A DNA stretch of 60,000 bases, taken from NCBI RefSeq assembly GCF_029227915.1, contig NC_079875.1, forward strand, positions 14,631,001 through 14,691,000, read 5' to 3'. Positions 12,100 through 22,988 of this stretch are shown here, in pieces. Position 1 is the stretch's first letter. Every line of letters begins with the position of its first letter. Origin of the DNA: Hydractinia symbiolongicarpus. Its lineage: Eukaryota > Cnidaria > Hydrozoa > Anthoathecata > Hydractiniidae. The translations under genes were made by a program, and so were the position numbers. Under the pieces are notes generated by a model. That model searched no databases, was not told the origin of the DNA, and saw only the letters and a program-made list of their open reading frames with translations.

Positions 12100-12107
12100 T
12101 ATTTATA
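12100..12107 (-). promoter_or_regulatory. TATA box of antistasin gene A
   Basis: TATAAATA on the minus strand, 64 bp before the ATG at 12036. This implies a short 5' UTR. Confidence 0.6.
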
Positions 12108-12539
12108 GACCAGATAGATTAATTTAATTAATTTAATTATGTGCATTTATCTGACAGGCGCATATTGGAATACGTTTGACTAGGTCCGACAATCTGCATG
12201 AGAATTAAGTACCCTATACCATGATGCATTATAACACCTGCAAAGGAGAAATACACCCTCCATTTCATCCTAACAGCATAGCTGACATTTTAGCGTTAAT
12301 GTTTTAAATTAATTTAGCGGAAAATTTGTTCTTAAACGTAATTGACGTCAACGATGCGACATTTGCGGTAAAAAATTTTCTTGCTTTTTAAAAAGAAGCA
12401 TTTATGAAAAGTTTAAAGAGTTCCAAGGAATGCAATGCAGATCAAAAATTCCAATCAAAAAGAGGAGAGGAGGGAAAATTTTAAGGTCTGGTTTGTTAGG
12501 TCTCCTAACCGCTTCTTCGCCATAAGTTTAACCGGTTTA

Positions 12540-13021
12540 CAGTAAAATCTCCTTATAGCGGACATTCTTTGCAATGAACACCACAATAACGGACACTTTC
12601 TTTTTGGAACGGATGAAATGACGGCAAACTCTCATAACAAAACCTTTACGTAGCAGACGCTTAAGAGCGAATGTTTCAATGCCCAAATTCACGTTACTTC
12701 GATCTCCCTGTCGTAAACACGCACAATAATGGCTCGCTTAAAATAAATCTTGTCTATAATTTTACTTAAGACACGGAATAGCCTAACATAACAAAAAGTT
12801 TTTTGTAGTCTTGAAAATGTTTTCTTACAATATATTGTCTGTAGGTTCTTTTTTGGAAAACGAGGTTCTTCACAATTTGTGGTCAATTTGACTATACCGC
12901 CACAGAGCTGCTATCTAAAATAGTATAAGTTAGTTTGGAAAGAACTTCTATGTAGAGGACACCTGTCAATAGCTGACACCTTCTAAAGTCCCAATTTTGT
13001 CCGCTATTAAGAATTTTCCCA
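12540..13021. mobile_element. Tigger/pogo-like non-autonomous element
   Basis: The left end is TA|CAGTAAAATCTCCTTATAGC(GGACA). The inverse of the right end is TA|TGGGAAAATTCTTAATAGC(GGACA). These are imperfect terminal inverted repeats with TA flanks. The CAGT...TATAGCGGACA form resembles Tigger/pogo termini. The 482-bp interior has no transposase, and the open frame inside (12689-12886 minus) has no recognisable domain. Confidence 0.5.
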
Positions 13022-14307
13022 TAGTCACTTTTGCGCCCACCATGTTTTGAGCTGGTTAAAAAAAATGCAAGATTTACGTCTGTCTAAAGCCTAAAAAGAA
13101 TATTGTACTTGTTATTAAACTGGTTTAATTGCTTAGAAATATTTAAGTATGGATTTATTTGATCAAGCATGAACATGCTGTGGTTGCATATACAATTTAA
13201 ATAAGTGCTTTGGAATCATCAACATATTAAATTTCTTTTCATGATCTTCCCACTGTGCTATCAGATCAGCTTTCTCAAGCTGCACTAAATAACAAATCCA
13301 ATTAGGTCTCTAAAAACGATAAGTCAAATTAAAAACGGCTACTTTACAAACACTGGGGTAATCAAGTCGCAAAAATAGCACATATAGTGGGGTATTTTTA
13401 TCACATGACCAGACATATCCAGAGCTATTCTTGATGTTTTCTTTTATCTCAGAGAGACGTAGGGACGTAGAGATGAGAATGTACGCCTCCATGAGTATAG
13501 ATAAAAGTAAAAACGCCTTCCTTTCCACGTCTTTTTTATATAAACACACTAATATTTCTGTTCAGACTGAATTAGTATCCAAACACTAATTTCTTGTTCT
13601 GTTTATTATTTTCAAACTCAAGCTGTTTTCTGTTTAATCCATTGCTCATGGCAATAATCCAAAAATAGAACTTGCTTTTATATTTAAAACGATTAAAAAT
13701 TTGTGATTGCAAACTACAGCCACAGTTCTATTGTTCTATGTTATTTGTAAAGTCTTACGTGTATATTTCATTTAAACATGTAGATTTTTTGGTGTATTTC
13801 ACAGGTCACACAGGTCGCAGGTCACAGGTCAAAATATATACCATATATTTTTTGCTTGCTTTCTAGCTATATTTTTCAATGTTCAACATGCGCAATTATT
13901 TTCGCAGCCCTTTTCGGTGATGCTGCGCCATAAACACAGAAATTCGTGCTGCGCTTACGTTAAACTAAAAAGACACTGGGACGAGGTTGGTATTTCATCC
14001 GAAATTATCCATAGGCGCATTATGATATGAGAAAATAAATTAAAAACAACTGCCAGTTTATCAGATACTTTTTCCACCTATCAGGGGCGTAGGCAGCGTT
14101 AGTCGAGATCTGCGATCGACTGATCTATTTATTCCGTCCCAACACGTCGCTTTTTCCACCGTCCCGCCAACACGCGGATGGGAGTTCGCGGATTTTGCAT
14201 TCCCGCAAGAAAATCTTCTCCCGGGTAGCACACAGGGTTCGCGCTTTGTACGTCGTTTTCGCAGGATTTATTAGCATCTGCTTTGTTTTGCAGGTAGGAA
14301 GCGTTGA
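13022..14307. other. No gene seen
   Basis: AT-rich. Short frames at 13310-13549 and 13672-13866 have no motif. A short repeat of CACAGGTC-type units lies near 13800-13830. Confidence 0.5.
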
Positions 14308-15575
14308 ATCTTTATTTATTTATTTATTTAAAAATATTTATACAGGATGAGGACTTCAGTAATTTGCAAATATATACATAAATACAAAAAAACTGCTATC
14401 AATGTCCGTCCTGTTTGAGAATTTGAGAGAGCTAAATAAGACATAGGCATAGTTCAAAACATTAATCCCACTTAGCTAAACTTGAAGCAGACTGGACGGC
14501 ACAGTAACAAAATAGCCGCTGAGAGTACACATCGCCCAATAGCTGGTATCGTCTATTAAGAGAAGTACCCTCTGAACGCCTTCATAAAAAGAGATATTAT
14601 TACATTATTATCGATTTTTCGAATTTCAATTGAGCAGTGAATTATATTTTATTTACCCCCTGCAAAATAGAAACTCAGCTGGGCGATTTCTAGTTTGACC
14701 CGAGGTAACCTGACAATGCAGCCGTTATTTCGTGTGTTATTGTCATGTTGTTGGCTGACAAAATAATTGTCAAAATGCTCAGATGTTAGTTCATTTAGAA
14801 GACACTTTATAACGAGTACACAAATATTACAGTTGACGAGTCCTGTGATGGATGGAATATTATCACTCCGAACAATCGATCTAGAACGGTTCTCAAGCGA
14901 TTTTAATTTGTTGAGGTGTGTATTTGTGAAAGGTATTCTCAATGCACTACTATAAGTGATTAAAGGTACAATCATCATCGAGAAAACATTGTGTGCAGCT
15001 TCAGCGGCAAGGTACAGTCGTAATCTTTGTAGTAGGCATAAACGGCTGCTGGCGCTTTTATACGATCGGTCGAGGTTGTCATTAAGCATTAACTTGCTGT
15101 CGATTACTGTTCTCAGATACTTATACTGAGAAACGAAGTTTATCGGATTTTCTTGATATACAACTTGTAGAGCCTTGCCATGTGCTTTCAAGCGTTTAGC
15201 CGTTGCGAACAACATGACTTCTGTTTTCCCTTTTTTTTAGATTTATAATTAACTCATTTTCACGGAAATATACTGATAGTCTCTCAAGGTCTTGATTGAG
15301 AAGTTGTTCAATTCTAGTAACATCTTTATGAGCAACGTATATGACGGTGACATCTGCGTACATCATAACTTTAGAATTTGAGATATGGTCTACAAAATCA
15401 TCATAAAAAATTATAAAAAGCAGTGGTCCCAAAATGGAACCTTGTGGAACACCGCAGTGAATTGGCTCGTAGCTAGATCGAATATTGTTAATGTCTACTA
15501 ACTGACTTCGATTAAATAAGTAGTCGGTAAACCATGCAAGCTCCTTGCCTTTAATTCCGTTTGTTTCGCAGATAG
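14308..15575 (-). pseudogene. 5'-truncated non-LTR (LINE) reverse transcriptase
   Basis: On the minus strand the frame from about 15570 carries RT blocks: GIKGKELAWFTDYL, then CGVPQGSILGPLLF, then the catalytic region MYADVTVIYV. The usual YADD reads YADV, so the active site has lost an aspartate. A frameshift near 15215-15230, in an A-rich run, joins to the thumb region down to 14649 (SQYKYLRTVIDSKL...). The 5' end stops abruptly near 15575, with no endonuclease. The 3' side ends at an AAAT-type tetranucleotide tail (14311-14335), as in many CR1/L2-like LINEs. The copy is dead. The clade is not certain. Confidence 0.8.
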
Positions 15576-16545
15576 CCTATTACGGCATCGACTCCAGTTA
15601 ACACTAGCTCCACTGCACCCGACACACAACCTACAACATAAAGTAATACCGCTTGATATCTGTACCGACATGAAACGTCCAACAACCGTCCACTGAATTA
15701 CCCCAACCAAATGGACCCGACACATGAACCCTCATTATCCGACATCCTCACAACACAAACATATTTCTCTGTAGATAGACCATAACCAACATAGTATTCC
15801 ACCTGACGCTAACAATGCTCTTTATCGCTACATAACAGATGCATATTTTCCCTATAAATAAGCCATAACCAACGTAATATCGCATAATACTCCACATAAC
15901 AGTAGAACAGTTTAATGAAAGATTATCCACTAAACACGCTGTAATGTTCTATAGCCCTTCATACAGCAATATAAATCGTATTTTGTACAATTACTCTCCC
16001 ACGATATAAAATAATAAAAGTCCTAAAGTAAGGGGGAACATGTTGATCTTTAGCCTAATTATTAAGTCCGGAGTCCCCAGAGTCAACCAGCGTGGTAACA
16101 TCTTGTCCTCTTAAATTGATTATCTTTGTTTTTGTTGAGTGAGGTAGCGCTCAAAACAAAAGGTTTCCCGACTTTGATCACGTGAGTCAAGAACAATAGA
16201 AGTACCCAATCGTACAACGCGGTCAGTTTTTTGACCGTTTGCGACCCAGCGTAATTTTCTCCACATCAAGTATTTAAATTTCCTGGTGGTAAAAAAAGCA
16301 CAGATTCGGTTTTGCCAGAAAGAAAGTACTGGGAAACAAGTTTGAAATCAATTATAAAATCAATATAACCGTTTACCTTGCTTTATAGTCAAGCTTTCTG
16401 GTAAAAGAAATTTGAAAGATTTTTGACCTAGCTATCTAGTTATTTTCTTTGTAATTCTAAACGGAAACTTTTCAAATTGTTGCATATGGCTTTGAGGCAA
16501 CAACGATAACTTTAAAATATTTTTTTAAGGCTATCTAGTATTGCA
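15576..16545. other. No gene; degenerate direct repeat
   Basis: A CCATAACCAAC(A/G)TA block recurs at about 15780 and 15868 with similar flanks (CATAACAGATG / CATAACAGTAG). No coding content is recognised. Confidence 0.4.
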
Positions 16546-16659
16546 TCTACATTATAATGCCCGTATACGTCTGTCCGTCCGTCCGTCTGTCTGTCACGCA
16601 AAATGGTAGCTTAGCTGCGACGGGCGAACCCGTGAATTTTTCCACGGGCTAACGACTAG
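16546..16659 (+). mobile_element. Mini-Helitron-like element, copy 2 (114 bp)
   Basis: Same length and organisation as 4835-4948: A|TCTACATTATAATG at the left; a (GTCC/GTCT)n tract in 16571-16594; TCACGCAAAATGGTA; a hairpin CCCGTGA-6 nt-CCACGGG at 16629-16648; and CTAACGACTAG|T at the right. Confidence 0.8.
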
Positions 16660-17479
16660 TTTTTAACAAATACAGTCCCTAGTGTTGTCTTTGCTTCTCC
16701 GTAAAAACAAACTTTCGATTTCACTGTTATTTATTATATTTCTAAAAAGGAAAACTGAAAAATATATACACAATATGTGTGATTTTTTATTAACAGGTTG
16801 TCTATATTGCTGCAATAAAGCGAGTATAATTTCTTACAGCTTGACTTTCTGAGTGGTCTGGGTATTACATAATTTTATTCACAATGTGAAACACCAACGG
16901 TATAGATTTACTTATCCTGTTTCGCAGGTCCTTTAAAATGTTTAAGTTAGCTAGCCTACTCGAATGTATAAATTCAGAGTAACTTTTTAACTCGGGTCGG
17001 TTTGCCCCGGGCTTCAGAAAGTTTGCTTGTTAGCTATATCTTTTTCTTGACTGATTTCAGTCATTTCCTACACCCAGGGGAGTAGGGAATGACTCACACA
17101 ATCAAAAAGAGTACGCTGGACATCAACCGGACGTTTAGTTTAGCCGGAAAATGACTTCAAAGGAAATCTATATTATTGCGCCCCACTGAAGGATCGCACA
17201 TTTAGCGGACCGCGGGTATACAGTATTTCGCAACCTTAAGCAAAGACGGCAGCAGTATTCCGGGACGGTGCTGGGAGCAAAAAACATCTAATACACATGC
17301 CCAACTGAGAGGATTCCCCCATCAAAAGCCGAAGCTGCAAAACCCACGACCTCAAAACTCACAAGTTCGTGTTGTCTGGAAAACGTGGTAAAAAATGGCT
17401 GCTGAAAAAGTAAAACGAAAGTTATAACATGTATAAGTTACTCATATTTCAACTTCTGCCCATTTCGTAGCTACAAAAA

Positions 17480-18122
17480 ATACAGCCTTTTTTACTTTTT
17501 ATAGACCACCAATGATTTTGAGTTTAATAAATAAAGAATTGTTGTATAGAGAAATTTTAATCTACGAGCCCTTGAATTATAAAGCTGGCTCAACTGAAAG
17601 AGAAGAAGCGTGGAAACTCATTTCTGAATCACTAAATTCATTACAAAACCCAAAATTTACTGCAACCCATAGATCAGTGAGGGGAAAAATATTCTCTACT
17701 TGAGAAAAACTATAAACAAAAAAATAGAAAAGAAAAAAATGCAACTGGAATAGCTCCAGATGAACCCACGGAGTTGGAAAACGCGTTGGAGGAAATATAG
17801 CAAAATTTAAGGATTAAGGAAGGAGTTAAATGTTGCACAAGAAAAGGAGGAAAACAGAAATATGGTTGAAAAAGAAAAGGAGACAGTAAGTGAAAAGCGA
17901 ATGCAGTGTATGGAAACGTTTACTAAAATTAAAAAAAGAAGGGTTGGTGAGGAAGTTACCTGTTCAAACAAAGAAAATAGAAGGTCTGGTGATGACACAA
18001 TTGCTTATCTTCGAGAAAAAATGGAAGTTGACAAGAAATTTAGGGATAGAGAGCTGAAGGTAGCTAAAAAAAGGGAAGAAACGATGCAACAGATGCTTCT
18101 TCAACAACAACAACAGAATTAG
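17480..18122 (+). pseudogene. Harbinger-associated Myb/SANT-like DNA-binding ORF, broken
   Basis: The frame from about 17512 reads LLYREILIYEPLNYKAGSTE, with a tryptophan-containing helix (EEAWKLISESLN) and a THRSVRGKIF segment, as in Myb/trihelix-like accessory proteins of PIF/Harbinger transposons. A frameshift near 17700 is needed to continue into ATGIAPDEPTELENALEEI (ends about 17798). Another shift gives the lysine/glutamate-rich coiled tail SGDDTIAYLREKMEV...QQQQQ (17862-18120). The accessory protein normally brings the transposase to DNA. It converges on the transposase relic at 18704-20558, consistent with one two-gene element. Confidence 0.65.
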
Positions 18123-18867
18123 GCAATGCTGGCAATATTAATGGGTCAGGACAGAAATTAAACACTGGCTAAAGATGAACAAACTTTAGAGTGCTGTTTC
18201 TTTACATAAAATTAATCTTTTTTATGTCTCAAAATACTCCACATTCAGCATGATGGGAAGAAGTTCAACATCTTTTCTCAAAAAATACAGAAGATAAGAA
18301 TAATGAAAGAGATTTTGAAAGATTTGGATTAAAATGTCTTGTTTATTTTCTTATGCTATAGTTTTGTTATAAAAATGTTGAGACGAGTTTTTTTTTCAAA
18401 TTGTTTTGATTTCTTTAAAATATTAACAAGCATTGGAGTTTAGCCAATAAATATATTGTTTTATAACGTACAGAATGTTGAGTATGTACAGACAATTATA
18501 GGCCTGCTTGAATTCACCACTGTAGCTTTCTTTTTACAGGAAATAAGCAAACAACTTCACCTGATTATATTGGGTTTGTTGACAGTTTTTTAACATGTAT
18601 ATAATCTATACAAGCAAGATAAATTATTTGTATTTCTCAAAGTTTACTTGTGTAGGCACATTTTTATTTTATATTGTATTTATACTTTATAAGAGCAATA
18701 TATTTATAGAAAACAATTGTTATAAAAAAATAAGCACAATGACGAATGTGTTGGAGGCTCTAATTCAAAAAAATTGGATACTTGGTTTCCATACATGCAT
18801 GTTTTACAATTTTGCATTAGTGCACACACAAGATACATCTTTCCAACAGAACTCAAATGGACTTTCA

Positions 18868-19742
18868 GGTTTTTTATATGAGACCGGGAAACTCGGTCCA
18901 CCGAGATATTCCGCATGACCGAGATCTTGGATATTTGCGAAAGAACGCTGAAAATTAAAATCGTGTTTACATAGTGCATATTCACCTCGCCCCGGTTCAA
19001 CCCCGTTCCCAGGGCATTTTGCCTTGTTGATAAGTGGATAGCGGCGAAAAAAAAAATTGTTGGCCACTCCGAAATAACGGCTCAGGGGCCACAAAACCCT
19101 GGGGACGAGGATGGCCCCGGTTGCAACGGGAAACTCGGTCAACCGAGATCCCGGGCAAGTGAGCCGCGATCCCGGTCAAACAGGATGGATATTTGTCCAT
19201 GTAAACAGAAAAACTTGGTGGCAAAGTACGGAAAAAGTTTATCTAACCTTAGAGGAGCAAATAATTATCACTATTAATGCATATCAATGGACATATTTGC
19301 TTTTGTGTCATAGTGTATTTCTAATAAAAGACAACAAAGCCATGAAACATCCTGAAAACACCAGGTTTCACTAAAATTATAATTGAGAATGATCTAAGAT
19401 TAACATTTAATCCTGTTTCAAGTGTGTAGGAGATTTCAATGAATATTATTTAAATTGGTCAGAAATGATGGAATAACTGAAATTTTCAAAAAATTTGAGA
19501 AATAATTAATAGTGATAACACAGTTGCTTCAAGCATCAACAGTATCGCTATCTTCTTTTTTCTGTTGATGGAAGCCATATTTGCTTACATATTCACCCCG
19601 CCACTTTTAGTTTCCCGCTAATTTTTCTTCATATAAACCCGGGATGGGAAAAGACAAATTTGCATATAAGCCCGAGTTGATATTAGCCCGCTCTACCGGG
19701 AAACTCGATGGGCGAGTTTCCCGGTTCTCATATAAAAAGGCC
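18868..19742. mobile_element. MITE-like element inserted in the Harbinger transposase
   Basis: The left end TTTTTTATATGAGACCGGGA (continuing AACTCGG) is the inverse of the right end CGAGTTTCCCGGTTCTCATATAAAAAGG, apart from a few changes. The two halves of the transposase reading frame lie immediately outside these ends. No transposase is encoded. The target-site duplication is not clear by eye, so the family is unassigned. Confidence 0.65.
18988..19115. mobile_element. Short foldback MITE of the CCTCGTTCCCAGGG family, copy 1
   Basis: CCCCGTTCCCAGGGCATTTTG at the left is the imperfect inverse of GGGGCCACAAAACCCTGGGG (ACGAGG) at the right. Related copies occur at 46593-46690 and 58931-59012. 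This copy lies inside the element at 18868-19742, giving a three-level nest. Confidence 0.55.
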
Positions 19743-20570
19743 CTTAAAATCCATAAACTTGAAGTAGTTTATAACGTCTCCAAAACCCATTCTACAAAAA
19801 CACGAACTAGGCTCATGCTTTTATTTGGTGGATATGAGTGTTGCAGCAGTTCTGGAAGACTAAGCTAGCATTGCACTGTCGTGTCTCGTTCCTTCAATAG
19901 GACCAAATAAATGGGTTATGACTCCATTTGCTGCAACAGCGCTTTGAAACTTGATAACATGAGTGCGTTTATGGTCATTGTAGAGTATCCTTTTGTTATT
20001 ACCTGGACGGCAAACTGATCTTACTGTACCATCGACAAAGCCCGAACAGAAATCCAATGCAGCACCTTTAGCATGCATAGCATTAGCGTACTCTTCCAAC
20101 GATGCAGGAGATACCCGTGGGTGATTAAAACCAGACAATAGCCTAATATAGTATCGATGAATATGATTCAAAATGTTGTACGAAATGATGCTTAATTCTG
20201 GAAATGACCTCCCAAATAACGGGATCATATCACCATATCTAATTGGATATGCGAGTCGTTTTAAGAATATGCACAAAGTCTGGATTCCATCTACTTTTGT
20301 CCTATTATAGCAAACAATATCTTCTGGTATATTTAAAAGTTTCTTTAGTTGAGAGATGTCGTTCTTTTTAAACCTAAAATTCGCAACACATTCATCTTGA
20401 TCTAGAATGTCAAGGTCAAAAGCATGATATCTCCAGTATGGAAAATCTGGATTTTCTTATTTCTTTATGTCGTACAATATGAGAAAATCTTCATCGCTTT
20501 TATAATTGTTACTGTGAGCAAGTAGCAAAGCTTCTCTAACATCTCCGAGTCCTGGCATGTTCAAAGTATA

Positions 20571-20600
20571 AACTATAACGTACAAAAGTACGTTATAGTT
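20571..20600. repeat. Perfect palindrome
   Basis: AACTATAACGTAC-AAAA-GTACGTTATAGTT: a 13-bp perfect stem with a 4-base loop, in the presumed intron just upstream of the Harbinger transposase start. Confidence 0.7.
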
Positions 20601-21570
20601 AATACTCACCTTGCTACCATCTTTGTTTACATTTTTCCCGCGTCCAATTTGCTTAACTGTTACTATGTAAGGCGGCAGTAAATGGGCAGAGGTTTTAGGC
20701 GAAACTGTTTTTGAATACCACCGCCGTTGTTGCTTAAGGTAGCTTTTGTGTTGTGTATGGCAGAAAAAAATTTCCACTCTGTACCTCGCGAGGGACTTCT
20801 ACTCGATCTTCCAACTCGGCTCTGATATAACACAACTTATGTGTTTGGTACCCCCAAGACAAAAAAAAACACTCATCGAGCAAAACCTTTTTCGTCTAAT
20901 TGTCCTTGTTGTCTCTAAAGATTTGAATGCGATAAAAAATGTTAATCGAGATTCTTTTGTTATGCTTTGTAATATGAAGCTTCCTTAGCCTCGTTTAATG
21001 TGCTTAAATGTCGGTGCAGCCCACGTGAATTTATCTTCAAGAATAGATTTTTTTGTCTGAACCACGTTGTTGCTAAACCTGTTAACGGTAACGGTAAGTA
21101 CGTAGACGGGTCCTGGCGTTGATCAAAATATTGCAATTTGTGAATGCATCGAAATTTATAAGTGGAAAGTTTTCTTGTGCCGTTGATACATTTTTTGAAC
21201 TTTTTATTAACGCTGTATGTCAATAATATGTTCCATGTTAAGGTTGTTATCTGATGTTAAGGTACATTATGATGTCAATTAACTCTAAAGATTTGACTGC
21301 GATAAAAAAAAGTCAATTAAGAACAGAACATTTCGTGTATATACGGCCATGACTAAAACTGCCTTCATTTTGTTGGTCTTGCCTTCCTGATCTGGTTTCT
21401 CGTAGTAGCTCTACTGATGTAGCTAGGGAGCTAAATACTATTTTTAAATTCCTCTAAAATTACTTTTACTAGCTAGCAATATATCAAGCTAGCCAGCTAG
21501 CTAGCTACACAAAATAGTGCTTTAATTACTTTTAAAAAACCTTTGTCCTGCTTTGCATGATTTTATCAAC

Positions 21571-21845
21571 AAGGGTGCTGATAAGCCGCATACGCCGTAA
21601 AAAGTTAGGGCGAGTCTGGAGTTTTGAAAAAATTCAATTATTGTCTCGAAAAAACTCGCATAATCAAAAAGATGCCCGAAAAAAGCGCCTTGCATTGCAA
21701 GGAATTGCATTTCGTGAATGCTCCAGGTAAGTTAAGGAGAGTTCGGGAAAGTGCGTGCAGTTTCATAGGACAACCGATAATTTAATTTAAAAACCCGCCA
21801 AACTCACCCTTTATATGCGGGCGTTTACAGCTTATCGGCACCCTT
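21571..21845. mobile_element. TIR element with AAGGGTGC(T/C)GATAAGC ends
   Basis: Left AAGGGTGCTGATAAGC..ACGCC..GGGCGAGTCTGG is matched by the inverse of the right arm, AAGGGTGCCGATAAGC..ACGCC..GGGTGAGTTTGG. The interior is about 275 bp and non-coding. Confidence 0.6.
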
Positions 21846-21983
21846 TTTTTATCATGAGGGGCTGGATACCCGACTCCTGTTCTTTTGAAAAAAATGTGGC
21901 TAAAATAACTTCTAAAGGAGCCTTTGCGAGGCTAAAAGTTCTTAAAGCCTGGCAAAAATTTATTGTTGCTTCCACCGAACAAT

Positions 21984-22233
21984 CAAGGTTAACTGATAAT
22001 TAGCCAGTAACATGATAGTTAGCCGTTGTAGTATACGCTACCCACAGTATAATTAGTCGTTACAGACTTCTTTGTGTTCTTCACTTTTCCATGTTACAAT
22101 AAAATTATTATCTTCTTGGCACAAACGTTTCTTGTTTCGATTTTTAGTTTCATTTGAAGCACAACTTTGATGGCGATGGGGAGATCGAAAACGAAAAACC
22201 ATTCTGTTACTGGCTAATTATCAGTTCTCCTTA
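21984..22233. mobile_element. TIR element with AACTGATAATTAGCCAGTAACA arms
   Basis: The block ACTGATAATTAGCCAGTAAC at 21991 onward recurs inverted at about 22207-22226, with partial extension outward (CAAGG / TAAGG). The element is about 250 bp and non-coding. Confidence 0.6.
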
Positions 22234-22872
22234 AGTTTCTAATTTCCAGATATTTTGTTGCAAAAAATCACCCTAGTTTGATTAAAAAACTTTCTTGAAC
22301 TCACTCAAAGTATCACAAAATAAGACTTAATTTTTAAAAATCTCACGAAAAGGATTACCGATTTTTCACATTTTTTGTTTCAACTTGCAATTTCCTCAAA
22401 ATCAAAAAAGGATAATAAAGGTTTGAAAATCATGTATCGCCTGCTTAATAGGTTACTTTTTTAACATTGATATCACAGCCAGTTTGATTAAATTTATATA
22501 TATGTATTTATATATATATAGTATACTTGTGCATCACATGGCATTGATTTGTATCTTTTTACTAAATCCTCTCTCTTTAAATCAACGAGTGAGAAGGTAA
22601 ATACCCAACCAATTCAGTTCCTGGTAAAATTTTATTCTTGTTTCTTATTTTTAAATGTACTTTCTTTTTCAGTTCAACTGTTATCAAACCATGCACGATC
22701 AGCATTTTCGAAAAATCTTCAACAAGAGAGTAAATTTAAGACGGAAATCTAAGACGGAAATTATCAAGCCGCAGGGCTTCTTATTTATAATTTTTCCCCT
22801 GGGCAATAAGCTTATCCACAAGTCTATTCGATTCCGTTATTAGCAATTTGGGGCGCATTAGTGGTAACTATT

Positions 22873-22988
22873 AGCTAGTAATACCCGTATGCGTCTGTCT
22901 GTCACGCAAAATGGTAACCGCAGTAGCGAGACATGCGGCTAATAAACGACGGGCAAACCGGTGGATTTATCCACGGGTTAACGACTAT
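22873..22988 (+). mobile_element. Mini-Helitron-like element, copy 3 (degenerate)
   Basis: TAATACCCGTATGCGTCTGT, CACGCAAAATGGTAACCG, an internal extension (CAGTAGCGAGACATGCGG) also present in the 56725 copy, then the imperfect hairpin ACCGGTGG-CCACGGG and TTAACGACTAT. The CTAG end is mutated to CTAT and the 5' TC end is lost. Confidence 0.65.

Larger units (their letters stand above)
18704..20558 (-). pseudogene. PIF/Harbinger transposase, interrupted by a MITE
   Basis: The minus-strand frame starts at ATG 20558 (MPGLGDVREALLLAHSNNYK). It passes an in-frame TAA at 20457-20459 into NPDFPYWRYHAFDLD. It then carries the DDE_4 core: DFCSGFVDGTVRSVCRP, YNDHKRTHVIKFQ and GPIEGTRHDSAML. A frameshift and deletion at about 19860 follow, and VEW/GFGDVINYFKFMDFK ends at about 19745. 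The C-terminus resumes beyond an inserted element at about 18866 (LSSVGKMYLVCALMQNCKTC, then ELEPPT). PIF/Harbinger transposases are nuclear DDE enzymes that cut and paste at TWA sites. The stop, frameshift and insertion make it inactive. A possible upstream exon (20777-20610) ends at a good donor GTGAGT. Confidence 0.85.

Noticed and set aside
12689-12886. Minus-strand frame in the Tigger-like element
   Set aside because: No transposase motif, and the frame lies inside a short non-autonomous TIR element.
18804-19224. Several short minus-strand frames
   Set aside because: They cross the MITE inserted in the Harbinger transposase and come from its GC-rich inverted arms.
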